Source: an uncultured Gammaproteobacteria bacterium
GTDB lineage: Bacteria > Pseudomonadota > Gammaproteobacteria > Magnimaribacterales > Magnimaribacteraceae
Length of the DNA: 64,000 bases
Direction: 5' to 3'
Assembly: GCA_913045055.1 (NCBI GenBank)
Contig: CAJWPI010000006.1
Location: forward strand, 1 to 64,000
A program made the position numbers and the translations under genes. Every line of letters starts with the position of its first letter. The stretch's first letter is position 1. Shown here one piece after another: positions 1-9,710 of this stretch. The notes under the pieces are model-generated. The model was not told where the DNA came from. It was given only the letters and a program-made list of their open reading frames with translations, and did no database searches.

Positions 1-50
1 CCGACACAAGGATTTTCAGTCCTTTGCTCTACCAACTGAGCTATCTGGGC
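1..50 (-). tRNA. tRNA-Phe(GAA), truncated by the window edge
   Basis: Reverse complement GCCCAGATAGCTCAGTTGGTAGAGCAAAGGACTGAAAATCCTTGTGTCGG has a D-arm and an anticodon arm with GAA; the 3' part lies outside the window. Confidence 0.93.
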
Positions 51-95
51 AAAATAAAGTTGGGAATTGTATACAAATATCTTCTTCTTAAGAAG

Positions 96-371
96 TTACT
101 CTTCCCTTTCAGGTTTATAGCCCTCGGGTTTAGCATAATCTTTTCCAGAAAAAAATAACTCCATCTGTTCATTTAACCATTTCCTAGACTCTTTGCTAGT
201 TAAGTTAATTTGACCTTCATTAATTAACATTTTTTGATGGTCTAGCCATTCAGTCCAAGCTTTTTTGGAAACAGTTTTAAAGATCTCTTCACCTTTAGGG
301 CCAGGGTAAGGCGGAAGGTCGAGACCTGGCATATCAACTCCATATTTTTTGCACTTTACTAATCTAGCCAT
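96..371 (-). CDS. yggX: Fe(2+)-trafficking protein YggX family
   Basis: 91 aa, GLDLPPYPGPKGEEIF motif; adjacent to mutY. Confidence 0.93.
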   Translation of the reverse strand: MARLVKCKKYGVDMPGLDLPPYPGPKGEEIFKTVSKKAWTEWLDHQKMLINEGQINLTSKESRKWLNEQMELFFSGKDYAKPEGYKPEREE

Positions 372-378
372 AAAATAT

Positions 379-1410
379 TTATTTTTCTAAAAATCTTTTT
401 ACTGGGGAAGGCACCCCTAAACTTTTTAATCTTGTTTTTTTTATCCATTTATATTTTCTACTATTAGAGTTATGTTGCATACAGTTTTCTGCATTTAATA
501 ACAAAGGCTTTGCTCTAAGATTAAAATGGCTAAAGCTATGGTTTATTTCTGGTAATGATTTGAGTTTTTTCTGTTTGCTTTTAAATAAGGTTTGGTATTC
601 GTTCCTCAACTTCTCTTTGCTACTTGATTCAGGAAAAGACCAGAGCCCCGCCCAAACACCTTCTTTGTTTCTTTTTTTTAACAAAATATTTTCATCTTTA
701 TCTATGGCTATTAACCAATAGACATTTTTAGAAGGTTTGGACTTTTTATCCACTTTTTTTGGAATGTCTTTAGTTAAATTCTTTTTAAAAGAAAGACAAT
801 CTTTCTTAACAGGGCACCTTTTACACTTAGGATTGGATCTTTTGCATATCAAAGCGCCCAAATCCATAATTGCTTGATTATAGATTGCACATTGATCAAG
901 AGGAGTTAATCTCTCGGATATGGACCAAAGCTTCTTAATATTGGAACTTTTACTTAGATCTCCTTCAATCTGTTCATGCCTAGATAAAACTCTTTTAACA
1001 TTGGCATCAAGAATAGGAGCTCTTTTATCATAACCCAAGGATAGAATTGCCCCAGCTGTTGATTTTCCTATTCCAGGAAGAGAAATAAGAGCTGAAGCTG
1101 AACCAGGAAGCTTACCATTAAATTTATCGACAAGCAGCTTGGAAGTTTTATGTAAATTTCTAGCTCTGGAATAATATCCTAGGCCTGACCAAAAACTCAT
1201 CACGTCTTCTTCACTAGATTTAGCGAGCTCTTTAACATTTGGAAATCTTTTTAAAAAGGAGATATAGAAGGGGATAACAGTAGAAACCTGAGTTTGTTGT
1301 AACATGATTTCAGAAACCCAAACCTTATATGGATTCTTTTTTTGCTGCCAAGGAAGGTCTTTCCTCCCATCCGTTTTATGCCATCTAATTAGTTTGGTAC
1401 TGAATTTCAT
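379..1410 (-). CDS. mutY: A/G-specific adenine glycosylase
   Basis: HhH motif SLPGIGKSTAGAI, Fe-S cluster cysteines CKRSNPKCKRCPVKKDC, C-terminal NUDIX-like domain. Confidence 0.95.
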   Translation of the reverse strand: MKFSTKLIRWHKTDGRKDLPWQQKKNPYKVWVSEIMLQQTQVSTVIPFYISFLKRFPNVKELAKSSEEDVMSFWSGLGYYSRARNLHKTSKLLVDKFNGKLPGSASALISLPGIGKSTAGAILSLGYDKRAPILDANVKRVLSRHEQIEGDLSKSSNIKKLWSISERLTPLDQCAIYNQAIMDLGALICKRSNPKCKRCPVKKDCLSFKKNLTKDIPKKVDKKSKPSKNVYWLIAIDKDENILLKKRNKEGVWAGLWSFPESSSKEKLRNEYQTLFKSKQKKLKSLPEINHSFSHFNLRAKPLLLNAENCMQHNSNSRKYKWIKKTRLKSLGVPSPVKRFLEK

Positions 1411-1447
1411 AACTAGTTAGTTAAATTTTATAACACCTTCATATGTG

Positions 1448-1470
1448 TAGTTAACTATATCAGCTATAAT
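1448..1470 (+). promoter_or_regulatory. Candidate hisB promoter with palindrome TAGTTAACTA (1448-1457) just upstream of TATAAT (1465-1470)
   Basis: Direct reading of the mutY/hisB divergent spacer. Confidence 0.4.
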
Positions 1471-1503
1471 GCGCCTCCTCTTTTTATAGGGATAGAGATA
1501 TAA

Positions 1504-2091
1504 ATGAGAAAAGCAGAAATAAAAAGGTCTACAACTGAGACCGAAGTTAACATAGTTGTAAATCTTGATGGTAAAGGAAAGACGTTTTTTGATACAAAAT
1601 TACCTTTCCTAGAACATATGCTTGACCAGATAGGACGTCATGGAGTAATCGATCTTGAAGTAAAGGCTAAGGGAGACCACCAAGTTGATGATCACCACAC
1701 TATAGAAGATATTGGTATATGTTTGGGTCAGGCTATTGCACAAGCAGTAGGTGAAAAAAAAGGTATACGTAGATATGGTCATGCTTATGTTCCTTTAGAT
1801 GAAGCTCTCTCAAGGGTAGTTTTAGATTTCTCTGGAAGACCCGGATTATTTATGAATGTAGATTTTAAAAGTGACAAGGTTGGAAATATAGAAACAGGCC
1901 TTTTTAAACATTTTTTCCAATCTTTTTGTAACCATTCTTTCGTTACACTCCATATTGATAATTTCTATGCTGAAGATACTCATCATCAGATAGAAACAAT
2001 CTTTAAAGCCTTTGGCAGAGCTTTAAGGATGGCTCTAGAACTTGATCCTAGGCTGTTAGACTCTATACCTTCTACTAAGGGTTCTTTATAA
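1504..2091 (+). CDS. hisB: Imidazoleglycerol-phosphate dehydratase
   Basis: [13 protein letters not shown] and [14 protein letters not shown] motifs. Confidence 0.97.
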   Translation: MRKAEIKRSTTETEVNIVVNLDGKGKTFFDTKLPFLEHMLDQIGRHGVIDLEVKAKGDHQVDDHHTIEDIGICLGQAIAQAVGEKKGIRRYGHAYVPLDEALSRVVLDFSGRPGLFMNVDFKSDKVGNIETGLFKHFFQSFCNHSFVTLHIDNFYAEDTHHQIETIFKAFGRALRMALELDPRLLDSIPSTKGSL

Positions 2092-2107
2092 AAAGAGGGG
2101 TAAGAAG

Positions 2108-2728
2108 GTGGATAAAGTAGCTGTAATAGATTACGGCATGGGTAATTTGCATTCTGTAGGGAAGGCTTTGGAGAAGGTTTCTACTAAAACAAAGGTCATC
2201 GTAACTTCTGATAAAAAAAAGATTAATAACTCAAAGAGAATAGTAATACCAGGGGTTGGTGCGATTAAGGACTGCATAAATTCTTTAAAGTCAGAAGAGC
2301 TCTTAGAAGTCATTCTTGAGAATGTGAAAAAAAAACCAACTTTAGCAATTTGTGTAGGTATGCAAATTCTTTTAGAGAAAAGTGAAGAAAATAATGGCAT
2401 TACAGGTTTGGGAGTATTGAATGGGGAGGTTAAAAGAATCCCGAATAGATCTGATATAAAAGTTCCTCATATGGGGTGGAATCAAGTAGAGCAAATTAAA
2501 GATCACGAGCTTTGGAAAGATATAGAAAATAAGAGCTTTTTTTATTTTGTTCATAGTTATTCTTGTTTTTCTTCAAACTCAGCCATTGCCATGACTGAAC
2601 ATGGTAAGAAGTTTGTTTCAGCAATTGCTGATCAGAATGTCTTTGCTGTTCAATTCCATCCAGAGAAAAGTCAAAAAAATGGATTAACCTTCTATAGAAA
2701 TTTTTTAAATTGGAAAGGTGAAGTCTAA
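2108..2728 (+). CDS. hisH: Imidazole glycerol phosphate synthase glutamine amidotransferase subunit
   Basis: DYGMGNLHSV, AICVGMQIL nucleophile motif, QFHPEKS. Confidence 0.96.
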   Translation: MDKVAVIDYGMGNLHSVGKALEKVSTKTKVIVTSDKKKINNSKRIVIPGVGAIKDCINSLKSEELLEVILENVKKKPTLAICVGMQILLEKSEENNGITGLGVLNGEVKRIPNRSDIKVPHMGWNQVEQIKDHELWKDIENKSFFYFVHSYSCFSSNSAIAMTEHGKKFVSAIADQNVFAVQFHPEKSQKNGLTFYRNFLNWKGEV

Positions 2729-3465
2729 TGTTAATTATCCCTGCAATAGACATTAAAGGTGGAAGGTGCGTTAGATTGAAGCAGGGAAAGATGGAAACAG
2801 AAAAAGTCTTTTCAACTGAACCTATAGAAATTGTTGAACTGTGGAATTCTCAAGGAGCAAAACTAATACACATAGTAGATTTGGAAGGAGCAATTAAAGG
2901 CAGGCCGATAAATGATCAGATTATCAAAAAGATTTCTAATTCCTTTACTAATATAGAGTTCCAAGTGGGAGGGGGTATAAGAGATATAGAATCAGCTAGA
3001 TCTTACATTGATAATGGGGTATCAAGGGTTGTTTTAGGAACACAAGCAGTTAAAGAGCCTGAATTTCTTGAAAAATTATCTATGTTACACCCGGACAAGG
3101 TAGTCTTAGCAGTAGATTTCATTGAAAATCAAGTAAAAACAGGAGGTTGGCTACAAGAATCAGAGTTTACACCCAGAAAGTTAATCGAAAGATTTAGGGA
3201 CCTTCCTCTCGCAGCCATCGTTATAACCGACATATCTAGAGACGGTATGATGCAAGGCCCTAATTTAAGATCAATTTCTCAATTGTCTTCATTATGTACC
3301 AGCCCAATAATAATATCTGGGGGAATTTCCAAACTAGATGACTTAAAGCCAATAATAAAAATAAATCATGAAAGTAAATATGAAATTATCTCTGGAGTCA
3401 TATGTGGAAGGGCTTTATATGAACATTCTTTCACTTTAAAGCAAGCCATAAGTTTAGCTAAATAA
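2728..3465 (+). CDS. hisA: Phosphoribosylformimino-5-aminoimidazole carboxamide ribotide isomerase
   Basis: [28 protein letters not shown]. Confidence 0.97.
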   Translation: MLIIPAIDIKGGRCVRLKQGKMETEKVFSTEPIEIVELWNSQGAKLIHIVDLEGAIKGRPINDQIIKKISNSFTNIEFQVGGGIRDIESARSYIDNGVSRVVLGTQAVKEPEFLEKLSMLHPDKVVLAVDFIENQVKTGGWLQESEFTPRKLIERFRDLPLAAIVITDISRDGMMQGPNLRSISQLSSLCTSPIIISGGISKLDDLKPIIKINHESKYEIISGVICGRALYEHSFTLKQAISLAK

Positions 3466-3470
3466 TTATT

Positions 3471-4247
3471 ATGCCTGTAGCAAAAAGAATCATCCCTTGT
3501 CTAGATGTAGATAGGGGTAGGGTAGTAAAAGGGATAAATTTCAAAAATATTGTGGATGCAGGCGATCCTGTGACTATTGCTAGAAGATATGAAGAAGAAG
3601 GGGCTGATGAAATAACCATGCTAGATATAACCGCTAGTAGTGAGAATAGAGAAATTGTTTATAAGACTGTAGAAAAAATTGCTGGTGAAGTTTTTATCCC
3701 TTTAACAGTAGGAGGGGGGATTAGAAATATTTCAGACATAAAGACCTTACTAAGATCAGGTGCAGACAAAGTTAGTATTAATACAGCTGCAGTAGAAAAT
3801 CCAGATTTTGTTAAAGAAGCAGCAGATAAGTTTGGATCTCAGTGCATTGTAGCTGCAGTGGATTCAAAAAAAAGAATTGACGAAAATGATTCTTGGGAAG
3901 TCTTTACCTACGGAGGAAGAAGATCTACTGGTAAAGATGTTCTTGCTTGGTGTTGTGAATTAGAGGAGTTTGGTGCTGGAGAGATTTTATTAACTAGCAT
4001 GGATAGAGATGGAACCAGAGACGGGTATGATAACGAGTTGAATAAAAGTATCTCTTCTTCAATAAATATACCAGTTATTGCTTCAGGTGGAGCTGGTTCA
4101 TTAGAACATTTGGTAGACGGGATAATTTTAGGTGGTGCAGAAGCAGTTTTAGCAGCAAGCGTTTTCCATTTTTCTGAATACTCTATAGAACAGGTTAAGC
4201 ATTCCCTTTCTAGAGCTGGAATAAAAGTTCGACTAATAAATAATTAA
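3471..4247 (+). CDS. hisF: Imidazole glycerol phosphate synthase cyclase subunit
   Basis: [38 protein letters not shown]. Confidence 0.97.
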   Translation: MPVAKRIIPCLDVDRGRVVKGINFKNIVDAGDPVTIARRYEEEGADEITMLDITASSENREIVYKTVEKIAGEVFIPLTVGGGIRNISDIKTLLRSGADKVSINTAAVENPDFVKEAADKFGSQCIVAAVDSKKRIDENDSWEVFTYGGRRSTGKDVLAWCCELEEFGAGEILLTSMDRDGTRDGYDNELNKSISSSINIPVIASGGAGSLEHLVDGIILGGAEAVLAASVFHFSEYSIEQVKHSLSRAGIKVRLINN

Positions 4248-4873
4248 GTTTCGATAAATCTTTTATCCCTTACAGTTCCATTTTCTTTAAAACTGTAGAC
4301 AATAGGCATGCCCGTTTTAAGTTCAATCCCCACTACTTCTTCTGGGCTTAATTCATCTAAATACATAACTAGAGCCCTGAGAGAGTTACCATGAGCAGCT
4401 ACTAATATGTTTTCCCCTTTTTCTAACAAAGGAAAAATGTTTTTATGGAAGTAAGGAAGAACTCTTTCTGCTGTATCCTTTAAGCTTTCACCTTCAGGAG
4501 GGTTAATGTCATAAGATCTTCTCCATATATGGACTTGTTTTTCACCCCATTTTTTTCTTGCTTCATCTTTATTTAAACCAGCTAGGCTTCCATAATTTCT
4601 TTCATTTAAAGCTTTGTCTTTCTTTATCTCTATATTGGCTTGATTAATTTCTTCTAATATTATCTCTCCAGTTCTTTGAGCTCTTATAAGAGCCGAAGTA
4701 AACAAAGTTGTAAATTTATGACCCTCTTGTTTAAGAGATTTTCCTGCAGCCAGAGCCTCCTTTTCTCCCTTTTGACTTAATCCGGGATTTTTCCAACCCG
4801 TAAATAGGTTCTCTTTGTTCCATTCACTCTCACCATGTCTGATTAAAACTAAAGTTGCTTCTTGTATTTGCAT
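4244..4873 (-). CDS. gpmA: 2,3-bisphosphoglycerate-dependent phosphoglycerate mutase
   Basis: [24 protein letters not shown]; convergent with hisF with a 4-nt overlap. Confidence 0.92.
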   Translation of the reverse strand: MQIQEATLVLIRHGESEWNKENLFTGWKNPGLSQKGEKEALAAGKSLKQEGHKFTTLFTSALIRAQRTGEIILEEINQANIEIKKDKALNERNYGSLAGLNKDEARKKWGEKQVHIWRRSYDINPPEGESLKDTAERVLPYFHKNIFPLLEKGENILVAAHGNSLRALVMYLDELSPEEVVGIELKTGMPIVYSFKENGTVRDKRFIET

Positions 4874-4938
4874 TAGATTAATATTTTATTGTAAAGAGAA
4901 CATTCTAGTTTTCTAAGCTATATAATCATTAATTAGAT

Positions 4939-5352
4939 ATGGAAACCTTATTTTTATTCATTGGAGAAAATTATATAGTTTTCTTCCTTCTATTGTTTTT
5001 CATTTTGCTTTTATTTCTACACGAAAAGAATCAGGGAGGAAAGAAGATAGATTCAAATGAAGTAACTAGGCTTATAAACAAAGAAGATGGCCTTTTATTA
5101 GACTTGAGGTCTTCATCAGAATATTCCTCAGGACACATAGTAGGGGCTTACAATGTTGAACCAAAGCAAATCTTAGAAAAGATTAATTCACTTAAAACTC
5201 CTAAAGAAAGACCAATCATTTTGATATGTAGAACAGGCAGTAGTTCTAGTTCAGCAGGCAAAGAATTGAAGAAAGTAGGCTTTCAAAGTATCAACGTTAT
5301 GTCTGGTGGAATGATGTCATGGCAAAGTCAGGGATTGCCTTTATCTAAATAG
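4939..5352 (+). CDS. Membrane-anchored rhodanese-like domain protein
   Basis: N-terminal TM segment, then rhodanese domain with ICRTGSSSSSAGKELK active-site loop. Confidence 0.85.
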   Translation: METLFLFIGENYIVFFLLLFFILLLFLHEKNQGGKKIDSNEVTRLINKEDGLLLDLRSSSEYSSGHIVGAYNVEPKQILEKINSLKTPKERPIILICRTGSSSSSAGKELKKVGFQSINVMSGGMMSWQSQGLPLSK

Positions 5353-6014
5353 TTTGATTTAAATATAAATAAATAATTCTTTTCTTTCCAAAACAGCGAA
5401 ACAAGAATGAAATATATAAAAATAAGAAGAGTTATGTTCCATTCTAAAACATTCTCTAGCCAATCATCCTCCTCTATAAGTCCGTAGATAGGTATTGAGA
5501 AAACAATAACTAAGCCTATTAGGTAAGATAAAAATTTCATAATCTTTAAATAAATAGAGTTGTGATTTTTTTTAGATCTAAATAATAAGTACACTTCCAA
5601 GACTTGACTTAGATAAGTTCCTAAAAAAAAGAAGTAAATGCCAAAACGCCTAAGAAGTTGATAAATATTTCCTTCCGAACCTAAAAAAGAAGCATAAATA
5701 ATTCCAAAAATAGATCCAATAACCCCAGAAGTTATCATAATTTTTAGGGTTAACTTATGAACTTCAATCGAGTTCTTTATAAGGTTATAACTTAAAAGCC
5801 AGTAGATTGAAAGAAGCGTCATAACAGGTAATATGATTAACTTGAAAACTATGAATGATAAGCCCTGTCTTCCTGTTTTGCTGATCGAAGTGCAGCCCTC
5901 AAAATAAGGAAAACAAGTCTCTACAAAGCCTTCATTAACAGAAAGAATAAAGCTTACATTACCAGCAATAATTGCTAAGACACCTAGTACAAAAGGTATG
6001 GGCCATATTTTCAT
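5328..6014 (-). CDS. Polytopic membrane protein of unknown function
   Basis: 228 aa with several hydrophobic segments; 25-bp convergent overlap with the rhodanese ORF; no family assigned with confidence. Confidence 0.65.
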   Translation of the reverse strand: MKIWPIPFVLGVLAIIAGNVSFILSVNEGFVETCFPYFEGCTSISKTGRQGLSFIVFKLIILPVMTLLSIYWLLSYNLIKNSIEVHKLTLKIMITSGVIGSIFGIIYASFLGSEGNIYQLLRRFGIYFFFLGTYLSQVLEVYLLFRSKKNHNSIYLKIMKFLSYLIGLVIVFSIPIYGLIEEDDWLENVLEWNITLLIFIYFILVSLFWKEKNYLFIFKSNYLDKGNP

Positions 6015-6027
6015 AGAATTATTCTAT

Positions 6028-7416
6028 TTATTTGATTCCAATTTCTTTAATCTTTCTAGTAAGAGTATTTCTACCCCATCCTAGCAATTTAGCAGCTTCT
6101 TTCTTTTTTCCTTTAGTTTTCTTAAGAGCTTCTTCGATTAAAGTTTTTTCAAATTCTGGGAGAGCTATCTCTAAGATATTAGTTTCTCCCTTTAAAAGAG
6201 ATTCTTTGACCCACTTTCTTAAAGTTTCAGACCAGTTTTTTTGAGTATTTGAAATTTCTGTTAGTAGTTCTTTTGGGAGATCTTCTATTCGAATTTCTTG
6301 AGAAGGAGACATTACAGTAAGCCACCTACATACATTCTCTAATTGCCTGACATTTCCTGGCCATGGTAAATGTAAAAAGTACTCTTCTACTTCTTTAGAA
6401 AGATATTTATTTTCTAATTCTCCAATTTCCTTAGAAGAAATTTTTAAGAAGTGTTTAGCTAGCACCGAAATATCTTCTTTTCTTTCATTTAATTTTGGAA
6501 GAATAAGTTTGATTACATTTAATCTGTGAAAAAGATCTTCTCTAAAAGTCCTTTTTTTAACATTATCTTCTAAGTTTTGATGGGTAGCTGCAATGATCCT
6601 TACGTTTACCTTAATGGGATCTCTTCCTCCTACTCTATAGAACTCTCCGTTTGAAAGAACTCTAAGAAGTCTAGTTTGTGTTTCTAAAGGCATGTCTCCT
6701 ATTTCATCTAGAAAAAGAGTTCCTTCATTAGCTTGCTCGAATCTGCCTATTCTTTTCTCTTCAGCACCAGTAAAGGCACCTCTTTCATGACCGAATAGCT
6801 CTGCTTCTAATAAATCCTTAGGAATATCAGCCATATTTAAGGCAATAAAGGGATTTTCTTTTCTTAGACTGTGTTGGTAAATTGCTTTAGCTACTAACTC
6901 TTTTCCAGTTCCAGACTCCCCCACCAAAAGGACTGTAGAGTTAGAATTTGATAGTTTACCAATAGCCCTATAAACCTCTTGCATAGCAGCTGCTTCTCCA
7001 ACAATTTCTACTTTCGTATCCGCTTCATCAAATTTAGTTTTCTTTTCTTTTCCTTTAATTGCTCTTCCAACTATCTTGACAGCTTCTTTTATATCGAAGG
7101 GCTTTGGTAAGTACTCCCAAGCACCATGTTCGTATGACTCTACTGCACTCTTAAGATCTGAATGTGCAGTCATAATTATTATTGGGATATTTATATTGCT
7201 TGCATTTACCTCATCTAATAACTCTATCCCTGTTGTTCCAGTCATCCTTATATCTGAAAGAATTACTTGAGGCGGATCTAATTTTATTTTCTTTAGAGCT
7301 TGATCTGCAGACTCAAAACTTGAAACTTCAAATCCTTCCTCAGACAAACTTTTTTCTAATACCCACCTTATAGACTCATCATCATCTATTATCCACACTG
7401 AATTTTCTTTATTCAT
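6028..7416 (-). CDS. ntrC: NtrC-family sigma-54-dependent response regulator
   Basis: REC domain (DDDESIRWVLEKSL), AAA+ domain with GESGTGKE and GAFTGA, C-terminal Fis-type HTH. Confidence 0.94.
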   Translation of the reverse strand: MNKENSVWIIDDDESIRWVLEKSLSEEGFEVSSFESADQALKKIKLDPPQVILSDIRMTGTTGIELLDEVNASNINIPIIIMTAHSDLKSAVESYEHGAWEYLPKPFDIKEAVKIVGRAIKGKEKKTKFDEADTKVEIVGEAAAMQEVYRAIGKLSNSNSTVLLVGESGTGKELVAKAIYQHSLRKENPFIALNMADIPKDLLEAELFGHERGAFTGAEEKRIGRFEQANEGTLFLDEIGDMPLETQTRLLRVLSNGEFYRVGGRDPIKVNVRIIAATHQNLEDNVKKRTFREDLFHRLNVIKLILPKLNERKEDISVLAKHFLKISSKEIGELENKYLSKEVEEYFLHLPWPGNVRQLENVCRWLTVMSPSQEIRIEDLPKELLTEISNTQKNWSETLRKWVKESLLKGETNILEIALPEFEKTLIEEALKKTKGKKKEAAKLLGWGRNTLTRKIKEIGIK

Positions 7417-8513
7417 CAGGAATTTCTAATATTTTTGGTAAAACTACCGCTAGTCTTTATTGGCATAAGTATAAAGAACTCTGTTTCTCCATCAACGCTA
7501 TTAAACCCTACCGTACCACGATGTTGAGAAATGATTCCTTGTGTTATAGAAAGACCTAACCCAGAGCCAGTTTCTTTTCCAGAGATCATAGGAAAAAAAA
7601 TTGATTCTTTAATTTCTTCGGGTATTCCTGGACCATTATCTTTAACAGAAATTTTACAAACAGTATTCTGTTTTATTTCTCCTATAAATTCTTGATGAAG
7701 GATTCTTGTTGATATCTGTATAGCAGCAGATGAAGTACTAGATAAAACTAAAGCTTCTTTAGCATTTCTTACTAGATTTAGAATTGCCTGTTCAAGAAGA
7801 TAACTATCGATCATAAGCTCAGGTATGCTGGGGTCAAAATCTTTTTTAAAATCAATTTTATCCTTAAGGAGTTCTCGTTTCATTAGAGTAAAAACATTTT
7901 CTATTGGTAAATGAATATTTAAAAGCTTAAAAGAGGGCTTTTTATTCGGACCCAACATGTTATCAACTAAAGAAGTTAATCTATCTGTTTGATTAATTAT
8001 TAAATTAGTATATTCATCTAAACCATTATCAAGGAGTTTTTGGTTCAAGAGTTGGGCCGCTCCTCTTATACCGCTTAAAGGGTTTTTTATTTCATGCGCT
8101 AAACTCCTAATAAAAGCATTAGTTATTTCTTGGTTAGTCTGTCTCCTCAGCCGATCTCTGATTTCAGATGAATATTCTTTGTTAATTATTTCAAGAAGAA
8201 GTCCACCCTTTATCCTGTCATTAGATAGGGGATGAAGGTGGTAATCACAAAGAATTTTTTTATTACCTTTAAGCAAAAGCAATGTATCTACTTTAAAGAA
8301 ATTCTCTCTCTTTTTTAGACAATCTTTAAAAATTTTTGAGTTATCAGGTTCTTCATAAAATAGATTTATTAAAGGTTGATCTAGAATCGCACTAGAACTT
8401 GTATCAAATATGCTTTCTGCTGAGCTGTTCAAATACTTGATGCACAAGGTTTTGTCTAGGACAATTACTCCAGTACTTAGATCTGTAATGTAAGGAGCTT
8501 TTTCAACTTCCAT
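7416..8513 (-). CDS. ntrB: NtrB-like nitrogen regulation sensor histidine kinase
   Basis: PAS-like N-terminus, AHEIKNPLSGIRGAAQLL HisKA motif, HATPase; overlaps ntrC. Confidence 0.93.
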   Translation of the reverse strand: MEVEKAPYITDLSTGVIVLDKTLCIKYLNSSAESIFDTSSSAILDQPLINLFYEEPDNSKIFKDCLKKRENFFKVDTLLLLKGNKKILCDYHLHPLSNDRIKGGLLLEIINKEYSSEIRDRLRRQTNQEITNAFIRSLAHEIKNPLSGIRGAAQLLNQKLLDNGLDEYTNLIINQTDRLTSLVDNMLGPNKKPSFKLLNIHLPIENVFTLMKRELLKDKIDFKKDFDPSIPELMIDSYLLEQAILNLVRNAKEALVLSSTSSAAIQISTRILHQEFIGEIKQNTVCKISVKDNGPGIPEEIKESIFFPMISGKETGSGLGLSITQGIISQHRGTVGFNSVDGETEFFILMPIKTSGSFTKNIRNS

Positions 8514-8547
8514 CTTAATTTGAACTAATTAGTACAAACAGCTTAGC

Positions 8548-8575
8548 AAAAAAGCCCTTAAATAGGGCTAAAAAT
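8548..8575 (-). terminator. Rho-independent terminator-like hairpin (possibly bidirectional)
   Basis: AAAAAAGCCCTTAAATAGGGCTAAAAA: AGCCCT/AGGGCT stem flanked by A tracts, giving a U tract on the minus-strand transcript; lies downstream of the DUF1249 gene and upstream of ntrB. Confidence 0.7.
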
Positions 8576-8603
8576 TAGCTATTATTAGGTAAGAAAATAA
8601 GAA

Positions 8604-8623
8604 TTTAGTGCAAATGCACTAAA
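8604..8623. repeat. Perfect inverted repeat TTTAGTGC-AAAT-GCACTAAA
   Basis: 8-bp arms read directly; overlaps the stop codon of the DUF1249 ORF. Confidence 0.6.
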
Positions 8624-9101
8624 GTGGTACATATTTTTTTTGATAATCAGTTGCCAACCCTTCTTTTAAGGAATTGCTTAACCACTGTGAGAAAAAATAA
8701 TTCCATTGATATTTTTCATCTTTACTAAACATGCGACTATTGGGGTATTTATACCTAGACCATAACAATATTTCTTTATTAATCTTTTTTACTTCTATCA
8801 TTCTTAAATCATTAAAAATTAAAGCTTCTATTTCTAAATCTGGCACACTTTCTAAATAGTCGTTTCTTTGAAATATGTATAAAGTAGAAGTGTATTTAGA
8901 ATTTCTTTTTATATTAATTGAAACAATTGAGTAATTATTTCCTCTAGGTAATTTGTATGAAAAAGAAAACGAACCCTCTGTAGTATTTAGAAGATCTATT
9001 ATTTTTAGGTAGTTATTCTCATAAAGCTCAAACAAGTAGTCGAGTTTGTATTTAAACCTACTAACATCGTGACGTTTCTTGTGAATTCTATTTTTAATCA
9101 T
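8619..9101 (-). CDS. DUF1249 (YqiB-like) family protein
   Basis: 160 aa; ENNYLKIIDLL and a late WNYFFSQWL segment typical of the family. Confidence 0.75.
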   Translation of the reverse strand: MIKNRIHKKRHDVSRFKYKLDYLFELYENNYLKIIDLLNTTEGSFSFSYKLPRGNNYSIVSINIKRNSKYTSTLYIFQRNDYLESVPDLEIEALIFNDLRMIEVKKINKEILLWSRYKYPNSRMFSKDEKYQWNYFFSQWLSNSLKEGLATDYQKKYVPL

Positions 9102-9708
9102 ATGTAGTCCATAATAATAACGCAGCTACAGACCTATATGGTCTCCAAGGTTCAGCAATTTTTTCTGTTGTCAACTTATTGGGTCTAGTTTTAAGTTTCT
9201 TCATCTTCTGTATGGCAACCTGAATACCTAAGTCATTAGCTGGCCATGCATCTATCCTAGACATACATGCTAATAGGTAACAATTGGCTGTCCATTCACC
9301 TATTCCTTTGAAGCTAGTTAGTTTCTTAATAACCTCTTCATCTTCCATAGATTCAAGTTTTTTAAAACTTAATTTATTTTGTTTAACTGCTCTGGCTATA
9401 CCCATACAATAATTAATTTTTTGATTACTCAAACCACAGGCTCTAAGATTTTTTTCTTTAGTGTTAAAAAAATTCTCTGCTGAAAAAGGAATTACTTTTT
9501 TTTCTAGCCTACCAAAGATAGCTTTTGCAGAAGCTACAGATAGTTGTTGTTCTGTAATAAGGCTGATAAGACCAATAAAACCCTCTTTCTTTTTAAAAGT
9601 TTGTACAACATTTTTATCCTTATCTAAAATATTTAGAAAATCTTTATCTACTTTTCTCAGATGTTGAATAGCTTCTTTAGTTGTGTTTTTATCTAGAAGA
9701 TTCACCAC
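9094..9708 (-). CDS. DNA-3-methyladenine glycosylase II-like (HhH-GPD)
   Basis: LISLITEQQLSVASAKAIFGRL, LTSFKGIGEWTANCYLL. Confidence 0.88.
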   Translation of the reverse strand: MVNLLDKNTTKEAIQHLRKVDKDFLNILDKDKNVVQTFKKKEGFIGLISLITEQQLSVASAKAIFGRLEKKVIPFSAENFFNTKEKNLRACGLSNQKINYCMGIARAVKQNKLSFKKLESMEDEEVIKKLTSFKGIGEWTANCYLLACMSRIDAWPANDLGIQVAIQKMKKLKTRPNKLTTEKIAEPWRPYRSVAALLLWTTYD

Positions 9709-9710
9709 TA

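Noticed and set aside
2131-2753. Three minus-strand ORFs opposite hisH
   Set aside because: Mutually overlapping and without recognisable domains; hisH is unambiguous on the plus strand
7076-7373. Two small plus-strand ORFs opposite ntrC
   Set aside because: Spurious frames in the receiver domain coding region
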